DNA from: Croceibacterium segetis
Lineage (GTDB): Bacteria > Pseudomonadota > Alphaproteobacteria > Sphingomonadales > Sphingomonadaceae
NCBI RefSeq assembly: GCF_011320115.1
Contig: NZ_JAANOZ010000002.1
Location: forward strand, 1 to 64,000
Direction of reading: 5' to 3'
DNA length: 64,000 bases
Positions 30,901 through 38,876 of the stretch are shown in pieces. How positions within the stretch are numbered: the first letter of the stretch is position 1; each line of letters starts with the position of its first letter. The position numbers were made by a program, and so were the translations under genes. A model generated the notes under the pieces. It did not search any database. It was not told the DNA's origin and saw only the letters and a program-made list of their open reading frames with translations.

Positions 30901-31380
30901 ATGACGATAGCCAAGGGCGACAAGCTGCCCGACGTAACGCTGGTCAAGGCGACCGCCGAGGGGCCGCAGAAGGTCCAGTCGGGCGAATACTTCAAGGGCA
31001 AGAAGGTCGCGCTGTTCTCGGTGCCGGGCGCCTTCACCCCGACTTGCTCGGCCAAGCACCTGCCGGGCTTCGTCGAGAAAGCGCAGGACCTCAAGGCCAA
31101 GGGCGTCGACGAGATCGTCGGCACCGCGGTCAACGACGCGTTCGTGCTGCAGGCGTGGAACAAGGCCAACGGCTCGGACGACATCACCATGCTGGCCGAC
31201 GGCAACGGCGATTTCGCCGAGGCGCTCGGGTTGACGATGGACGGCAGCGGTTTCGGCCTCGGCAAGCGCGGCCAGCGCTTCTCGATGATCGTCAACGACG
31301 GCGTGGTCGAGGAATTGAACGTCGAGGCGCCGGGCGACTTCAACGTCTCGAGCGCGGAGCACATGCTCGGCCAGCTCTGA
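30901..31380 (+). CDS. peroxiredoxin, Prx5 type
   Basis: A 159-aa thiol peroxidase of the Prx5/AhpC-TSA group that reduces H2O2 and organic peroxides. The peroxidatic Cys49 lies in VPGAFTPTCSAKHLPG, followed by the conserved NDAFVLQAW and the C-terminal dimer region. No fused glutaredoxin domain is present, so an external thiol reductant is expected. The ATG at 30901 follows AGGAAGGAAC; the earlier in-frame codon at 30841 lacks a ribosome-binding site. It is divergent from ahcY and followed by a strong terminator. Confidence 0.95.
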   Translation: MTIAKGDKLPDVTLVKATAEGPQKVQSGEYFKGKKVALFSVPGAFTPTCSAKHLPGFVEKAQDLKAKGVDEIVGTAVNDAFVLQAWNKANGSDDITMLADGNGDFAEALGLTMDGSGFGLGKRGQRFSMIVNDGVVEELNVEAPGDFNVSSAEHMLGQL

Positions 31381-31397
31381 GGCTCGGCCAGGCAACG

Positions 31398-31434
31398 AAA
31401 AGGGGCGCCGGTCGCGAGACCGGCGCCCCTTTTT
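31398..31434. terminator. bidirectional intrinsic terminator
   Basis: A perfect 16-bp stem AAAAGGGGCGCCGGTC (31398-31413) / GACCGGCGCCCCTTTT (31418-31433) with a GCGA tetraloop. A-run and U-run flank it symmetrically, so it can stop both the peroxiredoxin transcript (+) and the convergent amino-acid permease transcript (-). Confidence 0.93.
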
Positions 31435-31446
31435 CTTGGCCCAGGC

Positions 31447-33021
31447 TCAATCCTTCGGCGGGTGGATCGGAACCATCGTGTCCTCGCCACCGATCTCGTC
31501 CACAACCTCGACGATCCCGCGGCCGAGATGGCTCTTGCCGCGGCTGTAGAAGAAGTAAACGAACAGCCCGAGCACGCTCCAGCCGGGCAGGAACAGCATC
31601 GCCGCGCTCGGCAGGTTGAGGAACAGGAACACGCAGCCGAGGATCGTCAGCCCACCGATCAGCCACACGGCCGGGACGCGGAAGCTGCGCGCGCGCGCCG
31701 GGTCGGTCTTGCGCAGCACGATCACCGCCACCGCCACCATCAGGAAGGCATAAAGCGTCCCCGCATTGGAGATGTCGGCCAGACTGCCGACCGGGAAGAA
31801 CGCGGCGGCGATCGCCACGCCGACGCCGGTGATCATCGTCACCACGTGCGGGGTGCGGTACTTCGGATGGACCTTGCTGAGCCCGGCCGGCAGCAGGCCG
31901 TCGCGGCTCATCACGAAGAAGATGCGGGTCTGGCCGAAGATCAGCACGAGGATGACCGAGGGCAAGGCAAGGAACGCGGCGACCCCGATCAGGTTGCCGG
32001 CCCAGGAGAAGCCGAGCACCCGCAGGACGTGCGCCAGCGGCTCTTTCGAGCAGACCAAAGCATCCGCATACTGAGCCATCGCGCATTGCTGGGCGAGCTC
32101 GGACGATCCGGTCACCAGCGGGCCGTCCGCACCCATGATCGGGTTACCGCCGACCGTGCCGATCGCCCCCGCGGCGACGAGGATGTAGAACACGGTGCAG
32201 AACAGCAGCGAGCCGACCAAGCCGATCGGCACGTTGCGCTGCGGGTTCTTGGTCTCCTCGGCGGCGGTCGAGACCGCGTCGAAGCCGACATAGGCGAAGA
32301 ACATCGTCGCCGCCGCGCCGACCGCGCCGACGCCGGTGCCGAAACCGCCGAACACGCCGGCCGGGAGGAACGGATTGAACCGGCCGGGCTCGAACTGCGA
32401 ACTCGTGAGGGTTATCGCGACGAAACCGGTCAGCGCCACCACCTTGATCATCACCAGGACGGCGTTGACCTTGGCGCTCTCGCTGGTGCCGATGACCAGC
32501 AGCCAGGTAACCAGCAGGGCGATGACCAGCGCCGGCAGGTTGATGAACCCGCCTTCGACGCCGCCGAGCGACAGCGGCCCGGCGCTCAGCCAGGTCGGTA
32601 AGTGGACGCCGAAGAATTCGTTCAGGAACGTGCCCGTGAAATACCCCGACCAGCCGACCGACACCGCCGAGGCGGCGATCGCATATTCCATGATCAGGGC
32701 CCAACCGACCGTCCACGCGAAGAACTCGCCCACCGTGGCATAGGTATACGTATAGGCGCTGCCCGCGACCGGAATCATCGAGGCGATCTCGGCATAGCAG
32801 AGCGCGGCGACGATGCAGACCGCGCCGGCGATGGCGAAGGCGAGCATCAGCCCCGGTCCGGCCTTCTGCGCGCCGACCGCGGTCAGCACGAAGATGCCGG
32901 TGCCGATCACGCAGCCGATGCCGAACAAGGTCAGCTGGAACCAGCCGAGCGTTCGTTTGAGCGATTTCTTCTCGGCCGTCGCAAGGATGGCGTCGAGCGG
33001 TTTGACGCGACTGAAAATCAT
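31447..33021 (-). CDS. APC-superfamily amino acid permease
   Basis: A 524-aa integral membrane protein with about twelve to fourteen hydrophobic segments. The first two carry the APC signature LTLFGIGCVIGTGIFVLTAVGAQ and PGLMLAFAIAGAVCIVAALCYAEIASMIP, and FFAYVGFDAVSTAAEETKNPQRN is the conserved loop of the cationic-amino-acid-transporter-like branch. Substrate is not predictable; neutral or cationic amino acids are likely. The ATG at 33021 follows AGAGGGAAGCACC. It converges on the peroxiredoxin gene with a shared terminator. Confidence 0.93.
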   Translation of the reverse strand: MIFSRVKPLDAILATAEKKSLKRTLGWFQLTLFGIGCVIGTGIFVLTAVGAQKAGPGLMLAFAIAGAVCIVAALCYAEIASMIPVAGSAYTYTYATVGEFFAWTVGWALIMEYAIAASAVSVGWSGYFTGTFLNEFFGVHLPTWLSAGPLSLGGVEGGFINLPALVIALLVTWLLVIGTSESAKVNAVLVMIKVVALTGFVAITLTSSQFEPGRFNPFLPAGVFGGFGTGVGAVGAAATMFFAYVGFDAVSTAAEETKNPQRNVPIGLVGSLLFCTVFYILVAAGAIGTVGGNPIMGADGPLVTGSSELAQQCAMAQYADALVCSKEPLAHVLRVLGFSWAGNLIGVAAFLALPSVILVLIFGQTRIFFVMSRDGLLPAGLSKVHPKYRTPHVVTMITGVGVAIAAAFFPVGSLADISNAGTLYAFLMVAVAVIVLRKTDPARARSFRVPAVWLIGGLTILGCVFLFLNLPSAAMLFLPGWSVLGLFVYFFYSRGKSHLGRGIVEVVDEIGGEDTMVPIHPPKD

Positions 33022-33168
33022 GAGGTGCTTCCCTCTAGTCCCTGTGCGGGTGGCGGCAGAAGGCCCCCACCTCGTGCATGGCGGCGGAAGCTAGCGGCCT
33101 GACGGGGCATGACAAGCCTGAAACGCTTGGGCTTCCCCCGGTTTGTCGGCAGGCCTAAAGCCCCGTTC

Positions 33169-34038
33169 ATGTCCACGACCTTCCAGCTCGACACCTCGAC
33201 CAGCCGCGCCCACCCCACGCCGCAGCCGATGCGGCGGCTGACGGTGCCCGAAATCCAGCGCCGCAAGGCCGCCGGCAAGACCGCGCAGCCGCTGGTCATG
33301 CTGACCGCCTACACCGCCCGTCAGGCGCAATTGCTCGACGCGCATTGCGACATGCTGCTGGTCGGGGATTCGCTCGGCCAGGTGATCTACGGCCTGCCCA
33401 CCACGTTGCAGGTCACGCTCGACATGATGATCGCCCACGGCGCCGCGGTGGTGCGCGGCAGCTATCACAGCGTGGTGATCGTCGACATGCCGTTCGGAAG
33501 CTACGAGCAGAGCCCGCAGCAGGCCTATGCCTCGGCGGCGCGGGTCATGGCCGAAACCGGCTGCGCCGCGGTCAAGCTCGAAGGCGGCGCGGCGATGGCC
33601 GAGACCATCGCGTTCCTCGTCCAGCGCGGCATCCCGGTGATGGGCCACGTCGGGCTGACCCCGCAGGCGGTCAACGCCCTCGGCGGCTACGGCGCGCGCG
33701 GGCGCACGCAACTCGAGCACGAGAAGATCGTCGCCGACGGCCAGGCGGTGCAGAACGCCGGCGCGTTCGCGGTGGTCATCGAAGGGGTGGTCGAGCCGAT
33801 CGCCGTGGCCCTCACCCAGAGCCTCGAGATCCCCACCATCGGCATCGGCGCTTCGGCGCAATGCGACGGGCAGGTGCTGGTCACCGAAGACATGCTCGGC
33901 ATGTTCGAGCGCGTGCCGCGCTTCGTGAAGCGCTACGGCACCATCGCCGAGACCATCTCCGCCGCCGCAGAACTCTACGCCAAGGAAGTGCGCGAGCGGA
34001 GTTTTCCGGGGGCGGAGCAGGTTTATTCGGCTGAGTAG
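33169..34038 (+). CDS. panB: 3-methyl-2-oxobutanoate hydroxymethyltransferase (ketopantoate synthesis)
   Basis: PanB adds a hydroxymethyl group from methylene-THF to alpha-ketoisovalerate, the first committed step to pantothenate and CoA. Motifs include [33 protein letters not shown] (metal-binding Asp), [37 protein letters not shown] and the catalytic Glu in VIEGVVEP. I start at MSTTFQLD (33169), the form seen in relatives, giving 289 aa; an ATG 20 codons upstream (33109) is open but adds an unconserved extension. No panC is adjacent. Confidence 0.95.
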   Translation: MSTTFQLDTSTSRAHPTPQPMRRLTVPEIQRRKAAGKTAQPLVMLTAYTARQAQLLDAHCDMLLVGDSLGQVIYGLPTTLQVTLDMMIAHGAAVVRGSYHSVVIVDMPFGSYEQSPQQAYASAARVMAETGCAAVKLEGGAAMAETIAFLVQRGIPVMGHVGLTPQAVNALGGYGARGRTQLEHEKIVADGQAVQNAGAFAVVIEGVVEPIAVALTQSLEIPTIGIGASAQCDGQVLVTEDMLGMFERVPRFVKRYGTIAETISAAAELYAKEVRERSFPGAEQVYSAE

Positions 34039-34072
34039 CCGCGGCTCAGCTTTGCCGGAGCAACGATCCCTG

Positions 34073-35404
34073 ATGCCGCAACCCGGTAAGTCGCCACTTC
34101 GACGGAGCCGGCTTCTCCTTGCCGCCCTCGTGGCAGCTGCGCTGGCTGCCGCGTGGGGTTACTCAAGGTGGCAAGCAGCAACGGAGCCGCCACACTCCCG
34201 GCTTGCGCTAAACGCGCACTACCCCGAGATGCCTGCGGACGGTCACCATCGGTACCTGAATCTTCCGATGGATTATGGCGACAAAAGCGGCGGGCTTTAT
34301 CGTGGGTTCTACATACTCAGCCCGAACTTCGATCCGAAGGGGCCAGTTGTCTTCATCTTGACCGATGGACAAATGGAATTGGTCGGCCCTCGGCCGGACT
34401 TCGCCTTCTTCGACGAGCAGCTTCCCGGTATGTCTTACGTACTGATCGGGCATCGCGGCCATAGCCCGACGCTGTTCCCCGAGGTCTATTCCAACGGCAA
34501 GCTGGACCTTGGCCGCGCAACGACTCTTTATGGCTCATGGCAGCGTGTCGAGGATATCGAACGGGTGCGACAAGACATGGTCGCGGCGAAGCTCTTGCCT
34601 TCAGACGGCCGCATCCTGATCTTCGGCGCCTCCGGCGCCGGGGTGCTCGCCCAGCAATATCTCGACCGGTATGGCGAACATGTAAGCCGCGCGCTGCTGG
34701 TGTCGACGGGCGCGCCGGACCTGGCTCGCCAACATGGCTGGACCTACGCCCGCAACCTCGCCGAGATGGATCCGGAGACAGGCAGACTGTTGTCGAAGAT
34801 GACAGCCCTTGAAAAGGGCCATCACGCCGATCTGGCCTACATGCTTTTCCAACTCGGCAGGGAGGGTGCGGCCGGCATGAAGAAGGTCCGCGAGGTTGTC
34901 CGTGCGGAGCTCAACCACAACCCACTCCCCTATGCCTGGTACGAACTCCATCCGAGCCTCAACTGGCCCCTCAGTCGTGCCCTGCTGGACCAGCCCGCCG
35001 CCACCGCGGCGAAGGTGCGGATGTACGAACTCCTTGGGCCCGATCTGCAGGCATCGAAATCATATGGCTACGATCTGCCGCTCTATCTCTGGTCGCGAGA
35101 AATCCTCGCGAATTTCCTCGATCGGCGCGCCCCGTTGCCAGACTTGCGGTTGGATCGAAGCCGCTACCAGGGAGAGGTCCTGGTGATCGCGGGCAAGGAC
35201 GACATTGTGTTCTCTCCCGCAATAGGACGAGCCATCGCGTCGGCTTACCCCAAAGGGCGATATCTTTTGGTGCGCGGCGGCCATCGACTGGAATTGGATC
35301 GGGGATACCAGCATGCGCTTAGACGCGCTTTCCTCCGCCACGGCCTGAGGTCAGCCGACACTTCCTCGCTTCTGCGCTCGGCGCCCGCCTTGCCTGTTCG
35401 CTGA
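34073..35404 (+). CDS. membrane-anchored alpha/beta hydrolase, proline-iminopeptidase-like
   Basis: A 443-aa protein with a basic N-terminus and one hydrophobic segment (RRSRLLLAALVAAALAAAWGY, about 10-30), so probably exported and anchored. The rest follows an alpha/beta hydrolase plan: strand VVFILTDGQMELVGPRPDF, YVLIGHRGH, a nucleophile elbow ILIFGASGAGVLAQQYL (Ser in GASGAG), a candidate acid in IAGKDDIVFS and a candidate His in RGGHRLELD. The elbow reads G-x-S-x-A rather than the usual G-x-S-x-G. Sample stretches are about 52-62% GC, lower than neighbours, which hints at later acquisition. Substrate unknown. ATG 34073 is 12 bases after GGAG. Confidence 0.75.
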   Translation: MPQPGKSPLRRSRLLLAALVAAALAAAWGYSRWQAATEPPHSRLALNAHYPEMPADGHHRYLNLPMDYGDKSGGLYRGFYILSPNFDPKGPVVFILTDGQMELVGPRPDFAFFDEQLPGMSYVLIGHRGHSPTLFPEVYSNGKLDLGRATTLYGSWQRVEDIERVRQDMVAAKLLPSDGRILIFGASGAGVLAQQYLDRYGEHVSRALLVSTGAPDLARQHGWTYARNLAEMDPETGRLLSKMTALEKGHHADLAYMLFQLGREGAAGMKKVREVVRAELNHNPLPYAWYELHPSLNWPLSRALLDQPAATAAKVRMYELLGPDLQASKSYGYDLPLYLWSREILANFLDRRAPLPDLRLDRSRYQGEVLVIAGKDDIVFSPAIGRAIASAYPKGRYLLVRGGHRLELDRGYQHALRRAFLRHGLRSADTSSLLRSAPALPVR

Positions 35405-35506
35405 AATTACCAATTGGATGAATATCGCACAGGAGTGTCGAGCATGGACGTATCGCGCCCGCGTCGTGCATCCGCCGAGCCGACGTTCGCGCCATGCAGT
35501 AGCCCA

Positions 35507-36430
35507 TCAAGGCTGCACAATCCCCTCCCTGATCGGCCACCCGCCCAAATCCAGTGCCGGCGGAAACAGCCGCATCCAGGCCTGCACCATGTGGATCTGC
35601 CCGTCGTAGACCTTGAACATCTCCCACGCGGTCAGCCGGTCGGAGCCGGGGCCGCGCTGGTTCCATGACAGGCGCATGATCACGATGCCCATGCGCTCGT
35701 CGACGACGATGTCGCGCACCGTCACCCGGCCGAGCTGCTTGAATATCGCCAGCGACTGGTTGCCGATGTCCTCGCAGCCGGGGGCGAACTTGCAGCCCGG
35801 GCCGGCCATCAGCGCGCCGTTCTCCAGCCGGAACGCCTCGGGGGCGAAGGGCGTGCCGATCGCGTTGAAGGTCTTCGCTTCGCTGAGCCCGCGCGGGTAG
35901 AACATGGCGATGCGGATCATTTCGTCGCGGCTGGCAAGCTGGTCCGGGCGCGGCGGCAGGTCCATGCCCTCGGCCGGAGCGCCGCTGTAGGCATCGATGT
36001 TGTAGATCATCCCGTCGGTGCGGCTGCGCGTGGTCACCAGCTCGAGCTCGCTGAGCTTCTGATCGCCGTCGATCTTGACCCGCACCACGAGCAGGATCGG
36101 CGCGCCGGATTCCTCGACCATCACGCCGGCGACCGCCTGGCCCGCGCGAGTATCGATGATGTCCTGGCGATAGCCGCGCAGCTTGGTCACCGAGCGCGCC
36201 AGGCCGACCTTGTCGAGCGGCTTCTCGACGCCGTCCTCGGTCACGCGCAGGCTCGCGGCGACGGGCAGCTTCTTCACGTCGTGATCGACGAGGGCGTAGA
36301 GTACCTCGGAAACCTTGCCGCGCAGGCACTCGCGGTCGCAGGTCGGCGCCGGGTGGGCGGCCGCGCGGGGCGGCTGCGCGGCGACGGCGGCCGACGAAAG
36401 GATCAGGCACAACGCAGCGATGATTTTCAT
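35507..36430 (-). CDS. exported protein of unknown function
   Basis: A 307-aa protein with a signal peptide (MKIIAALCLILSSAAVAAQ). The mature part begins with two close Cys (CDRECLRGKVSEVLYALV) and later shows AGPGCKFAPGCEDIG, so two disulfides are plausible. The C-terminal third (RDIVVDERMGIVIMRLSWN ... WEMFKVYDGQIHMVQAWM) resembles the end of an NTF2-like fold. I do not know a named function. The ATG at 36430 follows GGGGAGAG. It is convergent with the hydrolase gene; between them (35405-35506) I see no gene. Confidence 0.72.
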   Translation of the reverse strand: MKIIAALCLILSSAAVAAQPPRAAAHPAPTCDRECLRGKVSEVLYALVDHDVKKLPVAASLRVTEDGVEKPLDKVGLARSVTKLRGYRQDIIDTRAGQAVAGVMVEESGAPILLVVRVKIDGDQKLSELELVTTRSRTDGMIYNIDAYSGAPAEGMDLPPRPDQLASRDEMIRIAMFYPRGLSEAKTFNAIGTPFAPEAFRLENGALMAGPGCKFAPGCEDIGNQSLAIFKQLGRVTVRDIVVDERMGIVIMRLSWNQRGPGSDRLTAWEMFKVYDGQIHMVQAWMRLFPPALDLGGWPIREGIVQP

Positions 36431-36475
36431 GGATTCTCTCCCCTTGGCCCCCAATTCTAGCGATCGGTGGGGCCG

Positions 36476-36527
36476 TGTATAGTCGCGCCGGATTGTAGGA
36501 AATCGAAGGTGAAAACGCTTTCCTACA
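36476..36527 (-). promoter_or_regulatory. candidate promoter with 9-bp inverted repeat, upstream of the 307-aa exported protein
   Basis: On the minus strand TATACA (36481-36476) could serve as -10 for the gene starting at 36430. Overlapping the -35 area is a perfect 9-bp inverted repeat TGTAGGAAA (36494-36502) / TTTCCTACA (36519-36527). Its loop contains GAAAACGCTTTC (36511-36522), an imperfect palindrome of the LacI-family operator type. No LacI-type gene is nearby. Function is inference. Confidence 0.4.
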
Positions 36528-36646
36528 CGATGCGATTCATGCCACGTCGGCTGGATGATCCGCGCGCTCACATTCCCCCATAAGCTGTCTCCTGCGGGGA
36601 GCGGAATCCTCGGAAATAATCGAGAGACTTTGCCGCACCCAGAACT

Positions 36647-36833
36647 GTGTCAACGCTGTCAACTTCGTCAGCAAACCGGCCGGCGAGCTGAACGGAAGAC
36701 ATTGGATTCGTCACCCTGGACCGTGTCAGCCTTGTCCAGCGAGTGTAAACTTCGCCCGGCGGGGGGCCACAAATCGGGGGGGGACATCCGCCAATTGCAC
36801 CCCGTCAACGGTGTCAGGGGCGTGTCAACTTCG
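36647..36833 (+). repeat. three spaced copies of a GTGTCA ... TGTCAACTTCG motif in a 426-bp intergenic region
   Basis: The gene-free stretch 36431-36856 holds three units. TGTCAACTTCG occurs at 36657-36667 and 36823-36833, with TGTAAACTTCG at 36744-36754; each is preceded by GTGTCA (about 36647, 36723 and 36811). Unit spacing is about 80-87 bp. I see no reading frame with coding character here. The units could be repeat-element remnants or protein-binding sites upstream of the DUF475 gene. Confidence 0.55.
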
Positions 36834-36856
36834 CGGCGTTTGGGAAGGGCCGCCTG

Positions 36857-37900
36857 ATGCTGCGCCAGTTCCGCGGGTCGATCCTCTTCGCTCTCGTCGC
36901 CTTCGCGCTGGCCGGGTGGTACGGCTGGTCGCACACCCAATCGGCGGCGGGCACGATCGAGACCCTGTGGATCGTGCTCGTGCTGTCGGTGCTCGAAGTC
37001 TCGCTCAGCTTCGACAACGCGGTGGTCAACGCCACCGTGCTCAAGCAAATGGACCCCGTCTGGCAGAAGCGCTTCCTGACCTGGGGCATGGTGATCGCGG
37101 TGTGGGGGATGTACATCCTCTTCCCACTGGTGATCGTCGCCGTCGCGGCCCAGATCGGCCCGGTCGAGGCGGCGCATCTCTCGCTCGAGGAACCGGCGCG
37201 CTACGAGGCGATCGTCTCGTCGGCGCACGGCAGCATCGCCGGGTTCGGCGGCGCCTTCCTCGGCATGGTCGGCCTCAAGTTCTTCTTCGACGAGGAGAAG
37301 GACGTGCACTGGGTGCGCACCGTCGAGCGCTTCCTGTCCGGCGTCTCGACGGTCCGCGCTGCGGAGATCGCTGTGCTGCTGCTGGCGCTGTGGGCGGTTT
37401 CGGCGCAGCTGCCCTCGCCCGCGGACCATAGTTTCCTGATCGCGGGCATCCTCGGTGTGGTGGTGTTCATCGCCATCGACGGGCTCGGCACGCTGATGAA
37501 GAAGCGCGAGGAACGCCAGCGCAAGGCCGGCGCGCTGGTCAACGCCGGGCTCGGCGGGTTCCTCTACCTCAACGTGCTCGACGCTTCGTTCAGCTTCGAC
37601 GCGGTGATCGGGGCCTTCGCGCTGTCGAACAACATGGTGGTGATCGCCCTCGGGCTGTCGATCGGGGCGATGTTCGTCCGCTCGATGACGGTGATGCTGG
37701 TGCGCAAGGGCACGCTCGGCGAATATCGCTACCTCGAGCACGGGGCGTTTTGGGCGATCCTCGCGCTGGCGGCGATCATGCTGCTGTCGGCGAAGATCGA
37801 GGTGCCCGAGACGGTCACCGGGCTGATCGGCGCGGTATTGATCGGCTTTTCGCTGCTGTGGTCGGTGCGCCACAACCGCCGCGACGCTAGGTCCGGCTGA
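36857..37900 (+). CDS. DUF475/TerC-like integral membrane protein
   Basis: A 347-aa polytopic membrane protein of the DUF475 branch of the TerC/LysE-like superfamily. Two repeated acidic motifs lie in membrane helices: VLEVSLSFDNAVVNATVLKQM (about 45-65) and LDASFSFDAVIGAFALSNN (about 238-256). These are the paired family signature and are thought to bind or move metal ions, in TerC-related proteins often Mn or Ca. About nine hydrophobic segments are seen. An AAGGG site precedes the ATG. The exact ion and role are not predictable. The 3' end overlaps the next gene convergently by 14 bp. Confidence 0.88.
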   Translation: MLRQFRGSILFALVAFALAGWYGWSHTQSAAGTIETLWIVLVLSVLEVSLSFDNAVVNATVLKQMDPVWQKRFLTWGMVIAVWGMYILFPLVIVAVAAQIGPVEAAHLSLEEPARYEAIVSSAHGSIAGFGGAFLGMVGLKFFFDEEKDVHWVRTVERFLSGVSTVRAAEIAVLLLALWAVSAQLPSPADHSFLIAGILGVVVFIAIDGLGTLMKKREERQRKAGALVNAGLGGFLYLNVLDASFSFDAVIGAFALSNNMVVIALGLSIGAMFVRSMTVMLVRKGTLGEYRYLEHGAFWAILALAAIMLLSAKIEVPETVTGLIGAVLIGFSLLWSVRHNRRDARSG

Positions 37901-38837
37901 GCCGCGTCGCCAGCGGAGCCGAGAGCACCAGCTGGAAGAGGTGGTAGACCAGCACCGGCAACAGCACGAGGCCTGCGGTGGCGGGACCGAACAGCACGCT
38001 GGCGAGCGGGGCGCCCATCGCGATGCTCTTCTGCGCGCCGGAATAGAGCAGCGCGATGCGGTCGCCGCGCTCGAGCCGGACAAGCCCGCCGACGAGCCAG
38101 GCGCCGCTGAAGGCAAAGGCGAGAAAAAGAAGAACCGCGCCGATTAGCACCGCCCACTCGCCCGGCCCGATCAGCGTCCACAGCCCTTCCCGCACCGCGC
38201 CGGAGAAGGCGACGTAGACGGCGATGGCGATCGAGCCGCGATCCATCCAGGTGGCAAGGTCGCGATGCTCGCGGACGAGATGGCCGAAGCGGTTCTGCGC
38301 CGCCTGGCCGAGGAGGAACGGCAGCAGCAGGATCAGCGCGACCTTCTCGAGCCCGCCGAGGTCGAACGCCGCCGCCTGGCTCCCGGCCATCAGCGAAAAC
38401 AGCGGCGCGGTGACCACGACGCCGAGGATGTTGAGCAAGGCCGCGGCGACCACCGAGTGCGCGACGTTGCCGCCGGCGAGCGAGCAGTAGGCGGTCGCCG
38501 ACTGCACCGTGGAAGGCAAGGTGCCGAGGTAGAGGAAGCCGAGCGCGACCAGCGGCGGCAGCCACGGCGCGACGAGCAGCGACAGCCCCCATCCGGCGAG
38601 CGCCATCGCCCCGAAGCACCAGGCGATCAGCGGCAGCAGGAACCGCACGTTGCCGATCCCGCGGATCACCTCCGCGCGCGGCAGCCTGAGGCCGTTGAGG
38701 AGGAAGAGGAGGAACACCGCCGCGTTCGAAACCGCCTGCGCCACCCCGCGCCAGCGCTCGGAGACCGGCAGCACCGAGGCGAGCACGATCGCCACCAGCA
38801 GCAGCCGCACGAGCGGGTCGATTCGTCTGAGCGGCAT
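37887..38837 (-). CDS. bile acid:sodium symporter family (SBF-like) transporter
   Basis: A 316-aa membrane protein with about ten hydrophobic segments of the SBF-like family. Characteristic parts are FLLNGLRLPRAEV, the crossover segment GTLPSTVQSATAYCSLAGGNVAHSVVAAALLNILG and the second crossover LLYSGAQKSIAMGAPLASVLFG. Bacterial members of this type carry organic anions; bile acid as substrate is unlikely here. It lies head-to-tail before the TPR gene on the same strand, and its end overlaps the DUF475 gene. Confidence 0.9.
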   Translation of the reverse strand: MPLRRIDPLVRLLLVAIVLASVLPVSERWRGVAQAVSNAAVFLLFLLNGLRLPRAEVIRGIGNVRFLLPLIAWCFGAMALAGWGLSLLVAPWLPPLVALGFLYLGTLPSTVQSATAYCSLAGGNVAHSVVAAALLNILGVVVTAPLFSLMAGSQAAAFDLGGLEKVALILLLPFLLGQAAQNRFGHLVREHRDLATWMDRGSIAIAVYVAFSGAVREGLWTLIGPGEWAVLIGAVLLFLAFAFSGAWLVGGLVRLERGDRIALLYSGAQKSIAMGAPLASVLFGPATAGLVLLPVLVYHLFQLVLSAPLATRLSRT

Positions 38838-38876
38838 GGCCCGGCGAGTGCCTGCGCGGCGAACCTCTGTCCAGCC

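Noticed and set aside
35414-35668. Short plus-strand frame with AGGAG upstream of an ATG at 35444
   Set aside because: A plausible ribosome-binding site, but most of the frame is antisense to the 3' end of the exported-protein gene and shows no conserved features.
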